Positions 17,338-26,296 of a stretch of 64,000 nt of DNA are shown here, piece after piece. Each line of letters starts with the position of its first letter. The first letter of the stretch is position 1. Origin of the DNA: CAJMGO01 sp900557305 (lineage in GTDB: Bacteria > Bacillota_I > Bacilli_A > RF39 > UBA660); assembly GCA_905212975.1 (NCBI GenBank), contig CAJMGO010000002.1, positions 44,841-108,840 of the forward strand. The letters run 5' to 3'. The translations under genes and the position numbers were made by a program. The notes beneath the pieces are model-generated. The model was not told where the DNA came from, searched no databases, and saw only the letters and a list, made by a program, of their open reading frames with translations.

Positions 17338-18778
17338 CAAAAGTAAAGTTATTTCTTCATTGGTTTGGAAATTTTTGGAAAGAGTTTGTGCACAAGTTGT
17401 AAATTTAGTTGTATCTATTATACTTGCAAGATTAATTGCTCCAGAACAATATGGTGTAATAGCATTAACAACAATTTTTATAACTATTTCAAATGTATTT
17501 GTTGAAAGTGGTTTAGGAACTTCTTTAATTCAAAAGAAAAATGCTGATAGCAAAGATTTTTCAACAGTATTTTATTGTAATATTATAATGTCGATTATAA
17601 TGTATTTGGTAATTTTTTTCACAGCACCATTAGCTGCAAAATTTTATTCTTCTCCTATATTAACACCAGTATTAAGAGTATTAGGAATTACAGTTTTGAT
17701 TGCTGGAGTTAAAAGTATTCAATGTTCATATGTTTCAAAAAACATGATGTTTAAAAAGTTTTTTGTTAGTACATTTATAGGTACAGTTATATCTGCAGTA
17801 ATAGGTATATGGATGGCTTATAATGGATACGGTGTATGGTCACTTGTTGTACAACAACTTTCAAATACATTATTTGATACCATAATATTATGGATAACAG
17901 TTAAATGGAGGCCAACATTAGAATTTTCATTTAAACGTTTAAAAGTATTATATGGATTTGGATGGAAAATGTTATGCTCAAGTTTAATAGATACTGTCTA
18001 TAATGAAATTTATGGATTATCAATAGGGAAAATATATACTACAGAGCAGTTAGCTTATTATAATAGAGGAAATCAATTTCCTAAATTGATAACAGTTAAT
18101 ATTGATGGATCGATTTCATCTGTAATGCTTCCAACATTGTCAAAGGAACAAGATAATAAACAAAAAGTAAAAAATATGATGAGAAGATCAATAAAAACAA
18201 GTTCATTTTTACTTTTTCCTTTAATGATAGGGTTAGCTGTTGCAGCAAAACCATTAGTTAGTATATTACTAACCGATAAGTGGTTACCAGCTGTTCCATT
18301 AATGCAGTTATTATGTTTTTCATATATGCTTTGGCCAATACATACAATAAATCTTCAAGCAATAAATGCATTAGGAAGAAGTGATATTTTTCTTAAACTT
18401 GAGGTAATAAAAAAGATTATCGGAGTTACAGTTCTTATTATAAGTATTCCTTTTGGTATAAAATTTATGGTTTTTATGAAAATAATCACATCAATAATAT
18501 CTACATTTATTAATTCCCATCCAAATAAAAAATTAGTTGATTATTCATATATGGAACAAATAACTGATATTTTACCATCTTTATTTGTTTCAGTATTTAT
18601 GGGAATTATAGTATACATGATGAATTTATTGCCAATTAGTAGTATATTAATATTAGTTATTCAAATTTTATTAGGAATAGTTATATATATAGTATTATCA
18701 TATGCCTTTAAATTAGAAGCATTTAGGTATATAATAGATAGCATCAAATTAAAATTAAAAAAAAGAAAGGCTAGTTAG
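17330..18778 (+). CDS. Wzx-like oligosaccharide flippase (MOP superfamily)
   Basis: 482 aa with 12-14 hydrophobic helices. The N-terminus SKVISSLVWKFLERVCAQVV and ARLIAPEQYGVIALTTIFIT, then SLIQKKNADSKDFSTVFY, match the PST/Wzx polysaccharide transporters of the Wzx-WzxC type. It should flip the undecaprenyl-linked repeat unit to the outer face for the polymerase at 14 kb. No SD of its own is obvious; it starts inside the last codons of the GT2 gene. The stop is followed by SD GAAGGAG of the ATP-grasp gene. Confidence 0.9.
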   Translation: MNSKSKVISSLVWKFLERVCAQVVNLVVSIILARLIAPEQYGVIALTTIFITISNVFVESGLGTSLIQKKNADSKDFSTVFYCNIIMSIIMYLVIFFTAPLAAKFYSSPILTPVLRVLGITVLIAGVKSIQCSYVSKNMMFKKFFVSTFIGTVISAVIGIWMAYNGYGVWSLVVQQLSNTLFDTIILWITVKWRPTLEFSFKRLKVLYGFGWKMLCSSLIDTVYNEIYGLSIGKIYTTEQLAYYNRGNQFPKLITVNIDGSISSVMLPTLSKEQDNKQKVKNMMRRSIKTSSFLLFPLMIGLAVAAKPLVSILLTDKWLPAVPLMQLLCFSYMLWPIHTINLQAINALGRSDIFLKLEVIKKIIGVTVLIISIPFGIKFMVFMKIITSIISTFINSHPNKKLVDYSYMEQITDILPSLFVSVFMGIIVYMMNLLPISSILILVIQILLGIVIYIVLSYAFKLEAFRYIIDSIKLKLKKRKAS

Positions 18779-18793
18779 AAGGAGTGAACTTAT

Positions 18794-20011
18794 ATGAAAA
18801 AAAATAAAAAATTAATGTTATTAGGAGGATCAAGATATATAATACCAATTATAGAAAAAGCACATGAGCTAGGATTATATGTAATTACTTGTGATTACTT
18901 GCCTGAAAATGATGCACATAAGTTTTCTGATATGTACTGTAATATTAGTATAATTGATAAAGAATTAGTGTTATCTAAGGCAAAAGAATTAGAAATTGAT
19001 GGAATAATGTCTTTTGCTTGTGATCCTGGTGTAGTTACTGCAGCGTATGTTGCTGAAAATATGAATTTGCCATTTCAATGTTCATATGAAGCAGCATGTA
19101 TTCTTCAAGATAAAGGATTATTTAGAGAATTTTTAGCAAAAAATAATTTTAATGTTCCAAATGCAAAAAGATATACAAATATTGAAGAACCATTAAAAGA
19201 CATTAGTTATTTCAATTGGCCAGTAATAGTAAAACCAACTGATTCAGCAGGAAGCAAAGGAGTTACAAAAGTTGAAAGACCAGAAGATTTAAAACAAGCA
19301 ATTGAAATAGCTTTAAATGGTGCACATAATGGTGCATTTATTATTGAAGATTTTCTAACTTTTGAAGGAGCACATTCTAGTGCTGATCCATTTTCAGTTG
19401 ATGGAAAATTAAAATTCGTTTCTTATTCTGATCAGTTATTTGATTCTGAAGCAGAAAATCCTTATACACCTGCATATATTATATGGACCTCAACAATGAA
19501 AAAAGAATTTCAAGATGAATTAACATCAGAAACGCAAAGATTAATTGATTTATTAGGAATGAAAACAGGTATATATAATATAGAAACCTGTATTGCAAAT
19601 GGTAAGCCATATTTAATGGAGGTATCGCCACGTGGGGGTGGATGTAAAATTGCTGAATTACAAAGACTTGCTTATGGTATTGATTTAATTGAAGCAGAAG
19701 TTAGAAAAGCAGTTGGAATGCCGCTTAATGAAGTAAAACAAACAGAATGTGATGGCTTTTGGTGTGAAATGGTAGTTCATGCAAGACCAGGTGAATGTGG
19801 AGAATTAAAAAAAATATACGTAGATAAAGAAATAGAAGAAAAATATCTTAAAGTTATGGATTTATCTACGAAAACTGGGGATTATGTAGAACCTTTTACT
19901 GGTGCTAACAAGTCATTAGGAGATATGTTCTTTAGATTTGATAGTAGGGAACAATTAGATGAAGTAATGTCTAAATCATCTGAATGGTTACACATAGAAC
20001 TAAAAAAGTAA
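18794..20011 (+). CDS. ATP-grasp domain ligase
   Basis: 405 aa. An N-terminal Rossmann-like pre-ATP-grasp domain (KLMLLGGSRYIIPIIEKA) is followed by the ATP-grasp core: WPVIVKPTDSAGSKGVTKV (ATP-binding Lys and glycine-rich loop, about residues 140-160), FIIEDFLTFEG and the metal-binding YLMEVSPRGGGCKIAEL. Such stand-alone enzymes form amide or peptide bonds through an acyl phosphate. Next to an SDR and a DegT aminotransferase, a likely role is attaching an amino acid or acid group to an amino sugar of the repeat unit; this is inference. SD GAAGGAG. Confidence 0.85.
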   Translation: MKKNKKLMLLGGSRYIIPIIEKAHELGLYVITCDYLPENDAHKFSDMYCNISIIDKELVLSKAKELEIDGIMSFACDPGVVTAAYVAENMNLPFQCSYEAACILQDKGLFREFLAKNNFNVPNAKRYTNIEEPLKDISYFNWPVIVKPTDSAGSKGVTKVERPEDLKQAIEIALNGAHNGAFIIEDFLTFEGAHSSADPFSVDGKLKFVSYSDQLFDSEAENPYTPAYIIWTSTMKKEFQDELTSETQRLIDLLGMKTGIYNIETCIANGKPYLMEVSPRGGGCKIAELQRLAYGIDLIEAEVRKAVGMPLNEVKQTECDGFWCEMVVHARPGECGELKKIYVDKEIEEKYLKVMDLSTKTGDYVEPFTGANKSLGDMFFRFDSREQLDEVMSKSSEWLHIELKK

Positions 20012-20033
20012 TATTTATACGAGGAGTAATGAA

Positions 20034-21038
20034 ATGGAAAAGAAAAAAATAATAATTTTTGGAGCAACTGGTAATACAGGAAGCTATTTAACGGATTATG
20101 CAAAAAAATTCTTTGATAAAAACGAGTATGAAATCATTGCTGTTGGAAGACGTGAAACAAATTTTTTTGAATCTATTGATGTAAAATTTTATTCGGTGGA
20201 TATTTCAAAAAAGGAGGATTTTAATGTATTGCCTACAGATAATGTATATGCTGTTATGATGCTTGCAGGTGTACTTCCAGCATTTATGAGTGGTTATAAT
20301 CCATATGATTATATATACACAAATATTCTTGGTGCATTAAATGTTCTTGAATATTGTAGAATAAATAAAGTTGATAGAATTATATATACACAAACAATTG
20401 CTGATTTGAGTGGATATTTTGGAAAAGAAAAAATATTACATCCAGATATGCCACGAAAAATAAAAATGACTGGTGATCATGCTTTATATGCAATATCTAA
20501 AAGTACTGCAGTTGATATGATAGAACATTATCATCAAGAGTATGGAATTAAAAATTTTATATTTAGATTACCAACAATATATCAATATACACCTGATGAT
20601 GGCTATAATGTTGATGGGGTATATAAGAAATTAGGATACAGAATATTAATTGATAAAGCAATTAATGGAGAACCAATTGAAATGTGGGGAAATCCTGATA
20701 ATGAAAAAGATATAGTTTACGTTGCAGATTTTAGTCAAATGTTATGCAAAGCAGTTTTAGCTAATGTTGAAACAGGATTTTATAATGTAGGAACAGGAGT
20801 AGGAACATCTTTAAGAAAACAAATAGAAGGTATAATAGATGTATTTTGTGGTGAAAAAAAATCTGAAATAATAGAATGCCCAGATAAACCAGACAGCCCT
20901 GTATATATTATGGATATTGAAAATGCAAAAAGAGATTTAGGATATGAACCTAAATATGATTATATTTCATATTTAAAAGAATTAAAAAAAGAAATGAAAT
21001 TAGATAGATTTAAGCAATTGAAAAAAAATCTAAAATAA
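20034..21038 (+). CDS. NAD-dependent sugar epimerase/dehydratase (extended SDR)
   Basis: 334 aa. The NAD-binding GATGNTGSY (residues about 9-17), VYAVMMLAGV and the active-site YAISKS (Tyr-x3-Lys) are present, followed by the substrate-side FRLPTIYQYTPDDGY and WGNPDNEKDIVYVADF. This is an extended short-chain dehydrogenase/reductase acting on a nucleotide sugar. The N-terminus and spacing differ from GalE and RmlB, so I do not assign a reaction. It lies between the ATP-grasp ligase and the aminotransferase, suggesting a shared product. SD GAGGAG. Confidence 0.85.
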   Translation: MEKKKIIIFGATGNTGSYLTDYAKKFFDKNEYEIIAVGRRETNFFESIDVKFYSVDISKKEDFNVLPTDNVYAVMMLAGVLPAFMSGYNPYDYIYTNILGALNVLEYCRINKVDRIIYTQTIADLSGYFGKEKILHPDMPRKIKMTGDHALYAISKSTAVDMIEHYHQEYGIKNFIFRLPTIYQYTPDDGYNVDGVYKKLGYRILIDKAINGEPIEMWGNPDNEKDIVYVADFSQMLCKAVLANVETGFYNVGTGVGTSLRKQIEGIIDVFCGEKKSEIIECPDKPDSPVYIMDIENAKRDLGYEPKYDYISYLKELKKEMKLDRFKQLKKNLK

Positions 21039-21056
21039 TAGAAAAGAGAAGTCAAA

Positions 21057-22166
21057 ATGAATAAAATATTAGTAACTCAATCATCAATGCCTTCGTATGA
21101 AGAGTACTGTGATGAAATAAAAGATATTTGGGAATCAAAATGGTTAACAAATAATGGAGCAAAACATAAGGAATTAGAAAAAAAGTTGAGTGAATATTTA
21201 AATGTCTCAAATACAGTTTTATTTAATAATGGCCATATGGCTTTATATACATTAATTAAATCAATGAATTTAAAAGGTGAAGTAATTACAACTCCATTTA
21301 CATTCGCATCTACAACACATGCAATAGTACAAAATGGATTAACTCCTGTATTTTGCGATATTAAAGAAGATGATTATACTATTGATACTGATAAAATTGA
21401 AAGCCTTATAACAGATAAAACAAGCGCTATTGTTGCTGTGCATGTTTACGGGTTTCCATGTAATGTTGAGCAAATAGAAAATATTGCTAGAAAGCATAAT
21501 TTAAAAGTTATATATGATGCTGCTCATGCTTTTGGAGTTATGTTAGATGGAAAAGGTATTTCTAATTATGGTGATGCTTCAATGTTCAGTTTCCATGCAA
21601 CAAAAGTATATAATACAATAGAAGGTGGTGCTGTTGTAACTAATGATGGTGAGTTAGTACCAGAACTTAATCTTCAAAAAAATTTTGGTATAGTAGATGC
21701 TGAAACAGTAAAGTCAGTTGGCATGAATTGTAAAATGAATGAATTTCAGGCAGCAATGGGTATATGTAATTTAAGACATGTAGACAATGAAATACAAAAG
21801 AGAAAAAATATTGTTGAAAGATATGTAAATAATTTAGAAAATATCGATGGAATTAAAATACCTAAATATAAAGATAATGTTAAATATAATTATGCATATT
21901 TTCCAGTTGTATTTGATGAACAAAAATTAAATGTTGATAGAAATATAATTTGTGATAAATTAGCTGAAAATAATATTTTTGCTAGAAAGTATTTTTATCC
22001 AATAACATCTGATTTCGATTGTTATAAAGAAATTTATAATTCATTAGATACACCAATTGCTAAAAAAATATCTTCAAGAATATTAACTCTTCCTTTATAT
22101 GCAGATTTAAAAATAGAAGAAGTAGATATTATTTGTAATATAATAAAAAATATAATAAAAAAATAA
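21057..22166 (+). CDS. DegT/DnrJ/EryC1/StrS family aminotransferase
   Basis: 369 aa. PLP-dependent sugar aminotransferase of fold type I. Seen: TNNGAKHKELEKKLSEYLNV, NNGHMALYTLIKSM, PFTFASTTHA, the PLP-contacting DAAHAFG and the Schiff-base lysine in SFHATKVYNTIEGGAVVT, then MNCKMNEFQAAMG. Such enzymes add an amino group to a keto nucleotide sugar, using glutamate. With the SDR immediately upstream it could make an amino-deoxy sugar. Last gene of the second unit; a strong hairpin follows the stop. Confidence 0.9.
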   Translation: MNKILVTQSSMPSYEEYCDEIKDIWESKWLTNNGAKHKELEKKLSEYLNVSNTVLFNNGHMALYTLIKSMNLKGEVITTPFTFASTTHAIVQNGLTPVFCDIKEDDYTIDTDKIESLITDKTSAIVAVHVYGFPCNVEQIENIARKHNLKVIYDAAHAFGVMLDGKGISNYGDASMFSFHATKVYNTIEGGAVVTNDGELVPELNLQKNFGIVDAETVKSVGMNCKMNEFQAAMGICNLRHVDNEIQKRKNIVERYVNNLENIDGIKIPKYKDNVKYNYAYFPVVFDEQKLNVDRNIICDKLAENNIFARKYFYPITSDFDCYKEIYNSLDTPIAKKISSRILTLPLYADLKIEEVDIICNIIKNIIKK

Positions 22167-22193
22167 TATTGTTTGCAAGCAATATTATTTTTT
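22161..22193 (+). terminator. Rho-independent terminator
   Basis: Stem AAATAATATTG / CAATATTATTT with a short loop, then T-run. It covers the stop of the aminotransferase gene and separates it from galE. Confidence 0.85.
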
Positions 22194-22201
22194 GTTATAC
22201 T
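22193..22201 (+). promoter_or_regulatory. Extended -10 promoter of galE
   Basis: TGTTATACT sits immediately downstream of the terminator and only about 7 bases before the GGTGAT ribosome-binding site, so the leader would be very short. Confidence 0.5.
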
Positions 22202-22216
22202 AATTGTGGTGATTAT

Positions 22217-23218
22217 ATGAAAATATTAGTAACAGGTGGAACTGGATACATAGGTTCCCACACATGTGTAGAATTATTAAATAATGATTATGAAGTAATA
22301 ATATTAGATAACTTATCTAACAGTAAAATAGAAGTACTTGATAAAATTAATAAAATAACGGGTAAAAGTGTTAAATTTTATGAAGGAAATATGATTGACA
22401 AGAATATTTTAGAAAAAATATTTAATGAAAATAATATAGATGCTGTAATTGATTTTGCAGCATACAAAGCTGTAGGAGAAAGTGTTAAGAAACCTATAGA
22501 ATATTATACAAATAATATTGCAACTGTATTAAATTTACTTGATGTGATGAAAAAATATAATTGTAAAAAAATTGTTTTTTCTAGTAGTGCGACAGTATAT
22601 GGAAATCCAGAAATTATTCCAATAACTGAAGAGTGTAAAACTGGTGGTACAACTAATCCTTACGGGACTAGTAAATTATTTGTTGAACAAATATTAAAAG
22701 ATTTATATAAATCAGATAATGAATGGGATATATGTATTTTAAGATATTTTAATCCAATAGGTGCTCATGAATCTGGATTAATTGGTGAAGAACCTAATGG
22801 TATACCAGCTAATTTAATGCCTTACATATCAAAGGTTGCTAGTGGTAAATTGGAATGCCTATCAGTATTTGGTGATGATTATGATACAAAAGATGGTACT
22901 GGTGTAAGAGATTATATTCATGTCGTTGATTTAGCTATTGGGCATATAAAAGCAATAGAAAAATTAAGTAAAGAAAATAAAGGATTATATATTTATAATT
23001 TGGGAACAGGTACAGGATATAGTGTACTTGATATTATAAATGCATTTGAGAAAGCTAATGGTATAAAAATTAATTATAAAATTGCACCTAGAAGAGAAGG
23101 GGATATAGCTATCTGCTATTCTGATCCTACAAAAGCAAGAGAAGAATTAGGATTTATCGCTACAAAATCGCTAGAAGATATGTGCAGAGATTCTTGGAAC
23201 TATGAAAAAAATAATTAA
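22217..23218 (+). CDS. galE: UDP-glucose 4-epimerase
   Basis: 333 aa from ATG 22217, preceded by GGTGAT; the longer frame from 22169 would begin inside the terminator hairpin. GalE interconverts UDP-glucose and UDP-galactose. Seen: NAD-binding VTGGTGYIGSHTCVELL, FSSSATVYGNP, catalytic Tyr-x3-Lys in NPYGTSK, YFNPIGAHESG, and RDYIHVVDLA. Length and motifs are standard for bacterial GalE. It probably feeds UDP-galactose to the Glf mutase at 15-16 kb. It has its own promoter and is followed 15 bases later by the fusion gene. Confidence 0.95.
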   Translation: MKILVTGGTGYIGSHTCVELLNNDYEVIILDNLSNSKIEVLDKINKITGKSVKFYEGNMIDKNILEKIFNENNIDAVIDFAAYKAVGESVKKPIEYYTNNIATVLNLLDVMKKYNCKKIVFSSSATVYGNPEIIPITEECKTGGTTNPYGTSKLFVEQILKDLYKSDNEWDICILRYFNPIGAHESGLIGEEPNGIPANLMPYISKVASGKLECLSVFGDDYDTKDGTGVRDYIHVVDLAIGHIKAIEKLSKENKGLYIYNLGTGTGYSVLDIINAFEKANGIKINYKIAPRREGDIAICYSDPTKAREELGFIATKSLEDMCRDSWNYEKNN

Positions 23219-23233
23219 AATAGGAGGCATTTT

Positions 23234-25045
23234 ATGCAAGCATTAATGTTAGCAGCAGGAAAAGGTTCAAGATTAGGAAGATATACAAAAGATAATACAA
23301 AGTGTATGCTTGAAGTAAATGGTAAAACTTTATTAGAAAGATGTATTGATGCTTTGAAAGAAGCAAATATTAATAAATTAGTTTTGGTTTTAGGGTATAA
23401 GAAAGATAATGTAATTAATTATATAAAAGACAAAGGTTTAGATAAAAAGATAGAAATAGAATATGTTTTTAATGAAGATTATGATATAACAAATAATATA
23501 TATTCACTGTTTTTAGCAAAAGATATATTTAAAAGAGAAGATACAATTTTATTGGAGTCAGATTTGATATATGAACCATCAATAATTAAAGAATTAATAG
23601 AATCTAAATATGATAATGCCGCTGTTCTTGCAAAATATGAACAATGGATGGATGGGACAGTCGTAACACTTGATTCTGAAAAAAATATTTTAGAGTTTAT
23701 AGAAAAACAAGATTTTGATTATGATAAAATAAACAAATACTATAAAACTGTTAATATATATAAATTTTCAAAAGAATATATTGAAAAATACTACATACCT
23801 TTCTTAGAAGCATATGTAAAAGCATATGGAAATAATTGTTATTATGAATTAGTATTAAAAGTTATTTCAGGAATAAATAAATCATTATTAAAAGGATATG
23901 TAATAAAGAATAAAAAATGGTATGAAATAGATGATTGTCAGGATTTAGATATATCAGAATTATTATTTTCAAAAGAAGAAAATACATTAGATTTATACAA
24001 AAAGAGATTTGGTGGATATTGGAGATTTGAAGGATTGAAAGATTATTGTTATTTAGTCAATCCATATTTTCCATCAGAACAAATGTTGAATAAATTAAAA
24101 TATAATTTTAAAGAACTTATTAGTTCTTATCCATCAACACTATATATTCAAAATAAATGTATATCTAGGTTTTTTAATATTGATGAAGAAAAAATAATTG
24201 TTGGAAATGGTGCGGCAGAAATAATTAATTATTTAAGAAATATCATTAAAGGAAAAATTGGTGTAGTTATACCTACTTTTAATGAATATATACGTTGTTT
24301 TCCAGATAATGAAATAATCGAAATTAATTCTTGTGATAATGATTACAAAATAACAAAAGAAATGTTATTATCATATAAAGATAAAGTTGACAATTTAATT
24401 GTTATTAATCCAGATAATCCAAGTGGTAATTTTATAAGTAAAGAAGATATAATGGAAATAATAGATGAATATTCAAAGAATGACAAAAAAATAATAATTG
24501 ATGAATCATTTATTGATTTTGCAGATGAAGACATTAGATATAGTTTACTTAGTGATAATATTCTTGAAAAATATAAAAATTTATATGTTATAAAAAGTAT
24601 TGGAAAATCTTATGGAATAGGTGGATTAAGATTGGGAGTATTATGTAGTTCTGATTATGAAAGTCTAAAAATTATGAAAGAAAAAATGCCAGTATGGAAT
24701 ATTAATTCAATAGCAGAGTATTTTTTACAAATTTTTCCAATATATAAGAAGGATTATGAAAAGTCATGCAGTAAAATTTCTGAGGAAAGAAAATTTATGA
24801 TAGAAACTTTAAATAAAAATGATAAAATTAAAGTTTATAATTCACAAGCTAATTATTTGATGTGTGAATTGAAAGAATCAAATTCAAGTGATTTAACACT
24901 TTATTTGTTAAAAAATAACAATATATTTATTAAAGATTTAAAAAATAAAAAAGGTTTTGAAAATAAAGAAATGATAAGAATAGCAATTAAGAGTCACGAT
25001 GATAATATTGAAATAATAAATGCGATAAACTCATATTTAAAATAG
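23234..25045 (+). CDS. Fusion of sugar/alcohol-phosphate nucleotidyltransferase and PLP aminotransferase-fold enzyme
   Basis: 603 aa. Residues 1-235 form a nucleotidyltransferase like LicC (phosphocholine cytidylyltransferase): MQALMLAAGKGSRLG, TKCMLEVNGKTLLER, metal-binding LLESDLIYE and WYEIDDCQDL. Residues 245-603 are a class I/II aminotransferase-fold domain like HisC/CobD: NGAAEIINYLR, NPDNPSGN, DESFIDF and the PLP lysine in KSIGKSYGIGGLRLG. The frame is continuous, so this is a true fusion. The CobD-like half could decarboxylate or transaminate a phospho-amino acid whose product the first half activates with CTP. That would yield a CDP-activated amino alcohol for decorating the polysaccharide; this pathway is inference. 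SD AGGAGG. Confidence 0.85.
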   Translation: MQALMLAAGKGSRLGRYTKDNTKCMLEVNGKTLLERCIDALKEANINKLVLVLGYKKDNVINYIKDKGLDKKIEIEYVFNEDYDITNNIYSLFLAKDIFKREDTILLESDLIYEPSIIKELIESKYDNAAVLAKYEQWMDGTVVTLDSEKNILEFIEKQDFDYDKINKYYKTVNIYKFSKEYIEKYYIPFLEAYVKAYGNNCYYELVLKVISGINKSLLKGYVIKNKKWYEIDDCQDLDISELLFSKEENTLDLYKKRFGGYWRFEGLKDYCYLVNPYFPSEQMLNKLKYNFKELISSYPSTLYIQNKCISRFFNIDEEKIIVGNGAAEIINYLRNIIKGKIGVVIPTFNEYIRCFPDNEIIEINSCDNDYKITKEMLLSYKDKVDNLIVINPDNPSGNFISKEDIMEIIDEYSKNDKKIIIDESFIDFADEDIRYSLLSDNILEKYKNLYVIKSIGKSYGIGGLRLGVLCSSDYESLKIMKEKMPVWNINSIAEYFLQIFPIYKKDYEKSCSKISEERKFMIETLNKNDKIKVYNSQANYLMCELKESNSSDLTLYLLKNNNIFIKDLKNKKGFENKEMIRIAIKSHDDNIEIINAINSYLK

Positions 25046-25088
25046 GCTTTATTGCTATTCTATATATGTAAAAATTCTTGTAATTATA

Positions 25089-25118
25089 AAAAAATAATAT
25101 TTTTAATATTATTTTTTA
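25089..25118 (+). terminator. Rho-independent terminator
   Basis: Stem AAAAAATAATATT / AATATTATTTTTT with a 3-base loop; ends the polysaccharide locus. Confidence 0.75.
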
Positions 25119-25136
25119 ATGTAAAGGTTGTGTAGT

Positions 25137-25604
25137 ATGAAGAGAAATATATTAATTATATTAACTATTTTATGGATGATTATAATATTTTTATTTTCTG
25201 GATCAAATGGAGATAAATCATCTAATACTAGTGGTATTATAGTGAATAAAATTGTTCCTATTGTAGAGAGAATAATAAATAAGAAATTAACAGAAGAACA
25301 AGTATCTAATTATATATCTTATCCAATAAGAAAATGTGCTCATATTACTGAATATTTAATACTTGGTATATTAGTTTATTTATCTATAAATACATATCAA
25401 ATGGATAAAAATAAAATGATTATATTAAGTATACTTATATGTACTTTATATTCTATATCAGATGAATTTCATCAATTATTTATAAGTGGTAGAAGTGGTA
25501 AGATAACAGATTGTATATATGATACATTTGGTAGTACTATAGGTATAAGTGCTGTATACTTAATAAATAGAAAAAAATATAACAAAAAGGTTAGAAAAAT
25601 CTAA
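25137..25604 (+). CDS. VanZ-like membrane protein
   Basis: 155 aa from ATG 25137 (SD AAAGG); the TTG at 25128 is less likely. Three or four membrane helices. The VanZ signature is intact: RKCAHITEYLILG (RKxxHxxEY), SDEFHQLFISGRSGKITDCIYDTFGS (DExxQxFxxGR ... D). VanZ proteins confer low teicoplanin resistance in vanA clusters, but most chromosomal members have unknown functions in the envelope. It stands alone between two terminators. Confidence 0.85.
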   Translation: MKRNILIILTILWMIIIFLFSGSNGDKSSNTSGIIVNKIVPIVERIINKKLTEEQVSNYISYPIRKCAHITEYLILGILVYLSINTYQMDKNKMIILSILICTLYSISDEFHQLFISGRSGKITDCIYDTFGSTIGISAVYLINRKKYNKKVRKI

Positions 25605-25614
25605 TCTTTTTTTT
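25585..25614 (+). terminator. Rho-independent terminator
   Basis: Stem AAAAGGTTAGA / TCTAATCTTTT followed by T-run. Confidence 0.8.
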
Positions 25615-25729
25615 GTTAATAAATTCTATTATTTCATTTTAATAAATTTTATATTAATTCTTAAAGATATTAATCATTATGCAGGTATTTTGAAAATATT
25701 TTATGTATGTTAAATATGAGGAGGTATTT

Positions 25730-26281
25730 ATGAATTATTATGACAAAATAAAAGAAGAAATAATAAATAATGAAGTATATAAAAGAGTAAAAGATTATAG
25801 TAAAAATAGAAATGATTTAAATACATATTACAAAGTTGGAAAAATGTTAAGTGAAGCAGGGAAGCATTACGGAGAAGGAATAATAAAGGAATATTCTAAA
25901 AAATTAACTATCGAATTAGGAAAAGGTTATACTTTTACTTCTCTTACAAGAATGAAAAAGTTCTACGTAATTATAGAAAAACTTGCGACAGTGTCGCAAC
26001 AATTAACATATGGCCATTATGTTGAATTATTACCAATTGATGATATAAATAAGATTAATTATTACATAAAAATATCAGAAGAAGAAAATTTATCAATTAG
26101 AGAGTTAAGAGAAAGAATAAAATCAAATGAATATGAAAGATTAGATATAGAAACAAGAAATAAATTGATAAATAAAAAAGAAAGTAATGTAACAGATTTT
26201 GTTAAAAATCCTATATTGATTAAAAATAATAATAATTATACTGAGATATCTGAAAAGATATTACAAAAATTAATATTATAG
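25730..26281 (+). CDS. DUF1016 N-terminal domain fragment
   Basis: 183 aa. YYKVGKMLSEAG, YGEGIIKEYSKKLTIELGKG, LTYGHYVELLPI and ISEEENLSIRELRERIKSNEYERL are the core of the DUF1016 N-terminal (probable DNA-binding) domain. It lacks the nuclease half because of the TAG at its end. It could still be expressed from its good SD. Confidence 0.75.
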   Translation: MNYYDKIKEEIINNEVYKRVKDYSKNRNDLNTYYKVGKMLSEAGKHYGEGIIKEYSKKLTIELGKGYTFTSLTRMKKFYVIIEKLATVSQQLTYGHYVELLPIDDINKINYYIKISEEENLSIRELRERIKSNEYERLDIETRNKLINKKESNVTDFVKNPILIKNNNNYTEISEKILQKLIL

Positions 26282-26296
26282 AATATAGAATCATTC

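Noticed and set aside
26279..26281. General TAG recoding as an explanation of the DUF1016 interruption
   Set aside because: TAG is the normal stop of glf, parE, divIVA and others here, so genome-wide recoding is excluded; a local nonsense mutation is simpler.
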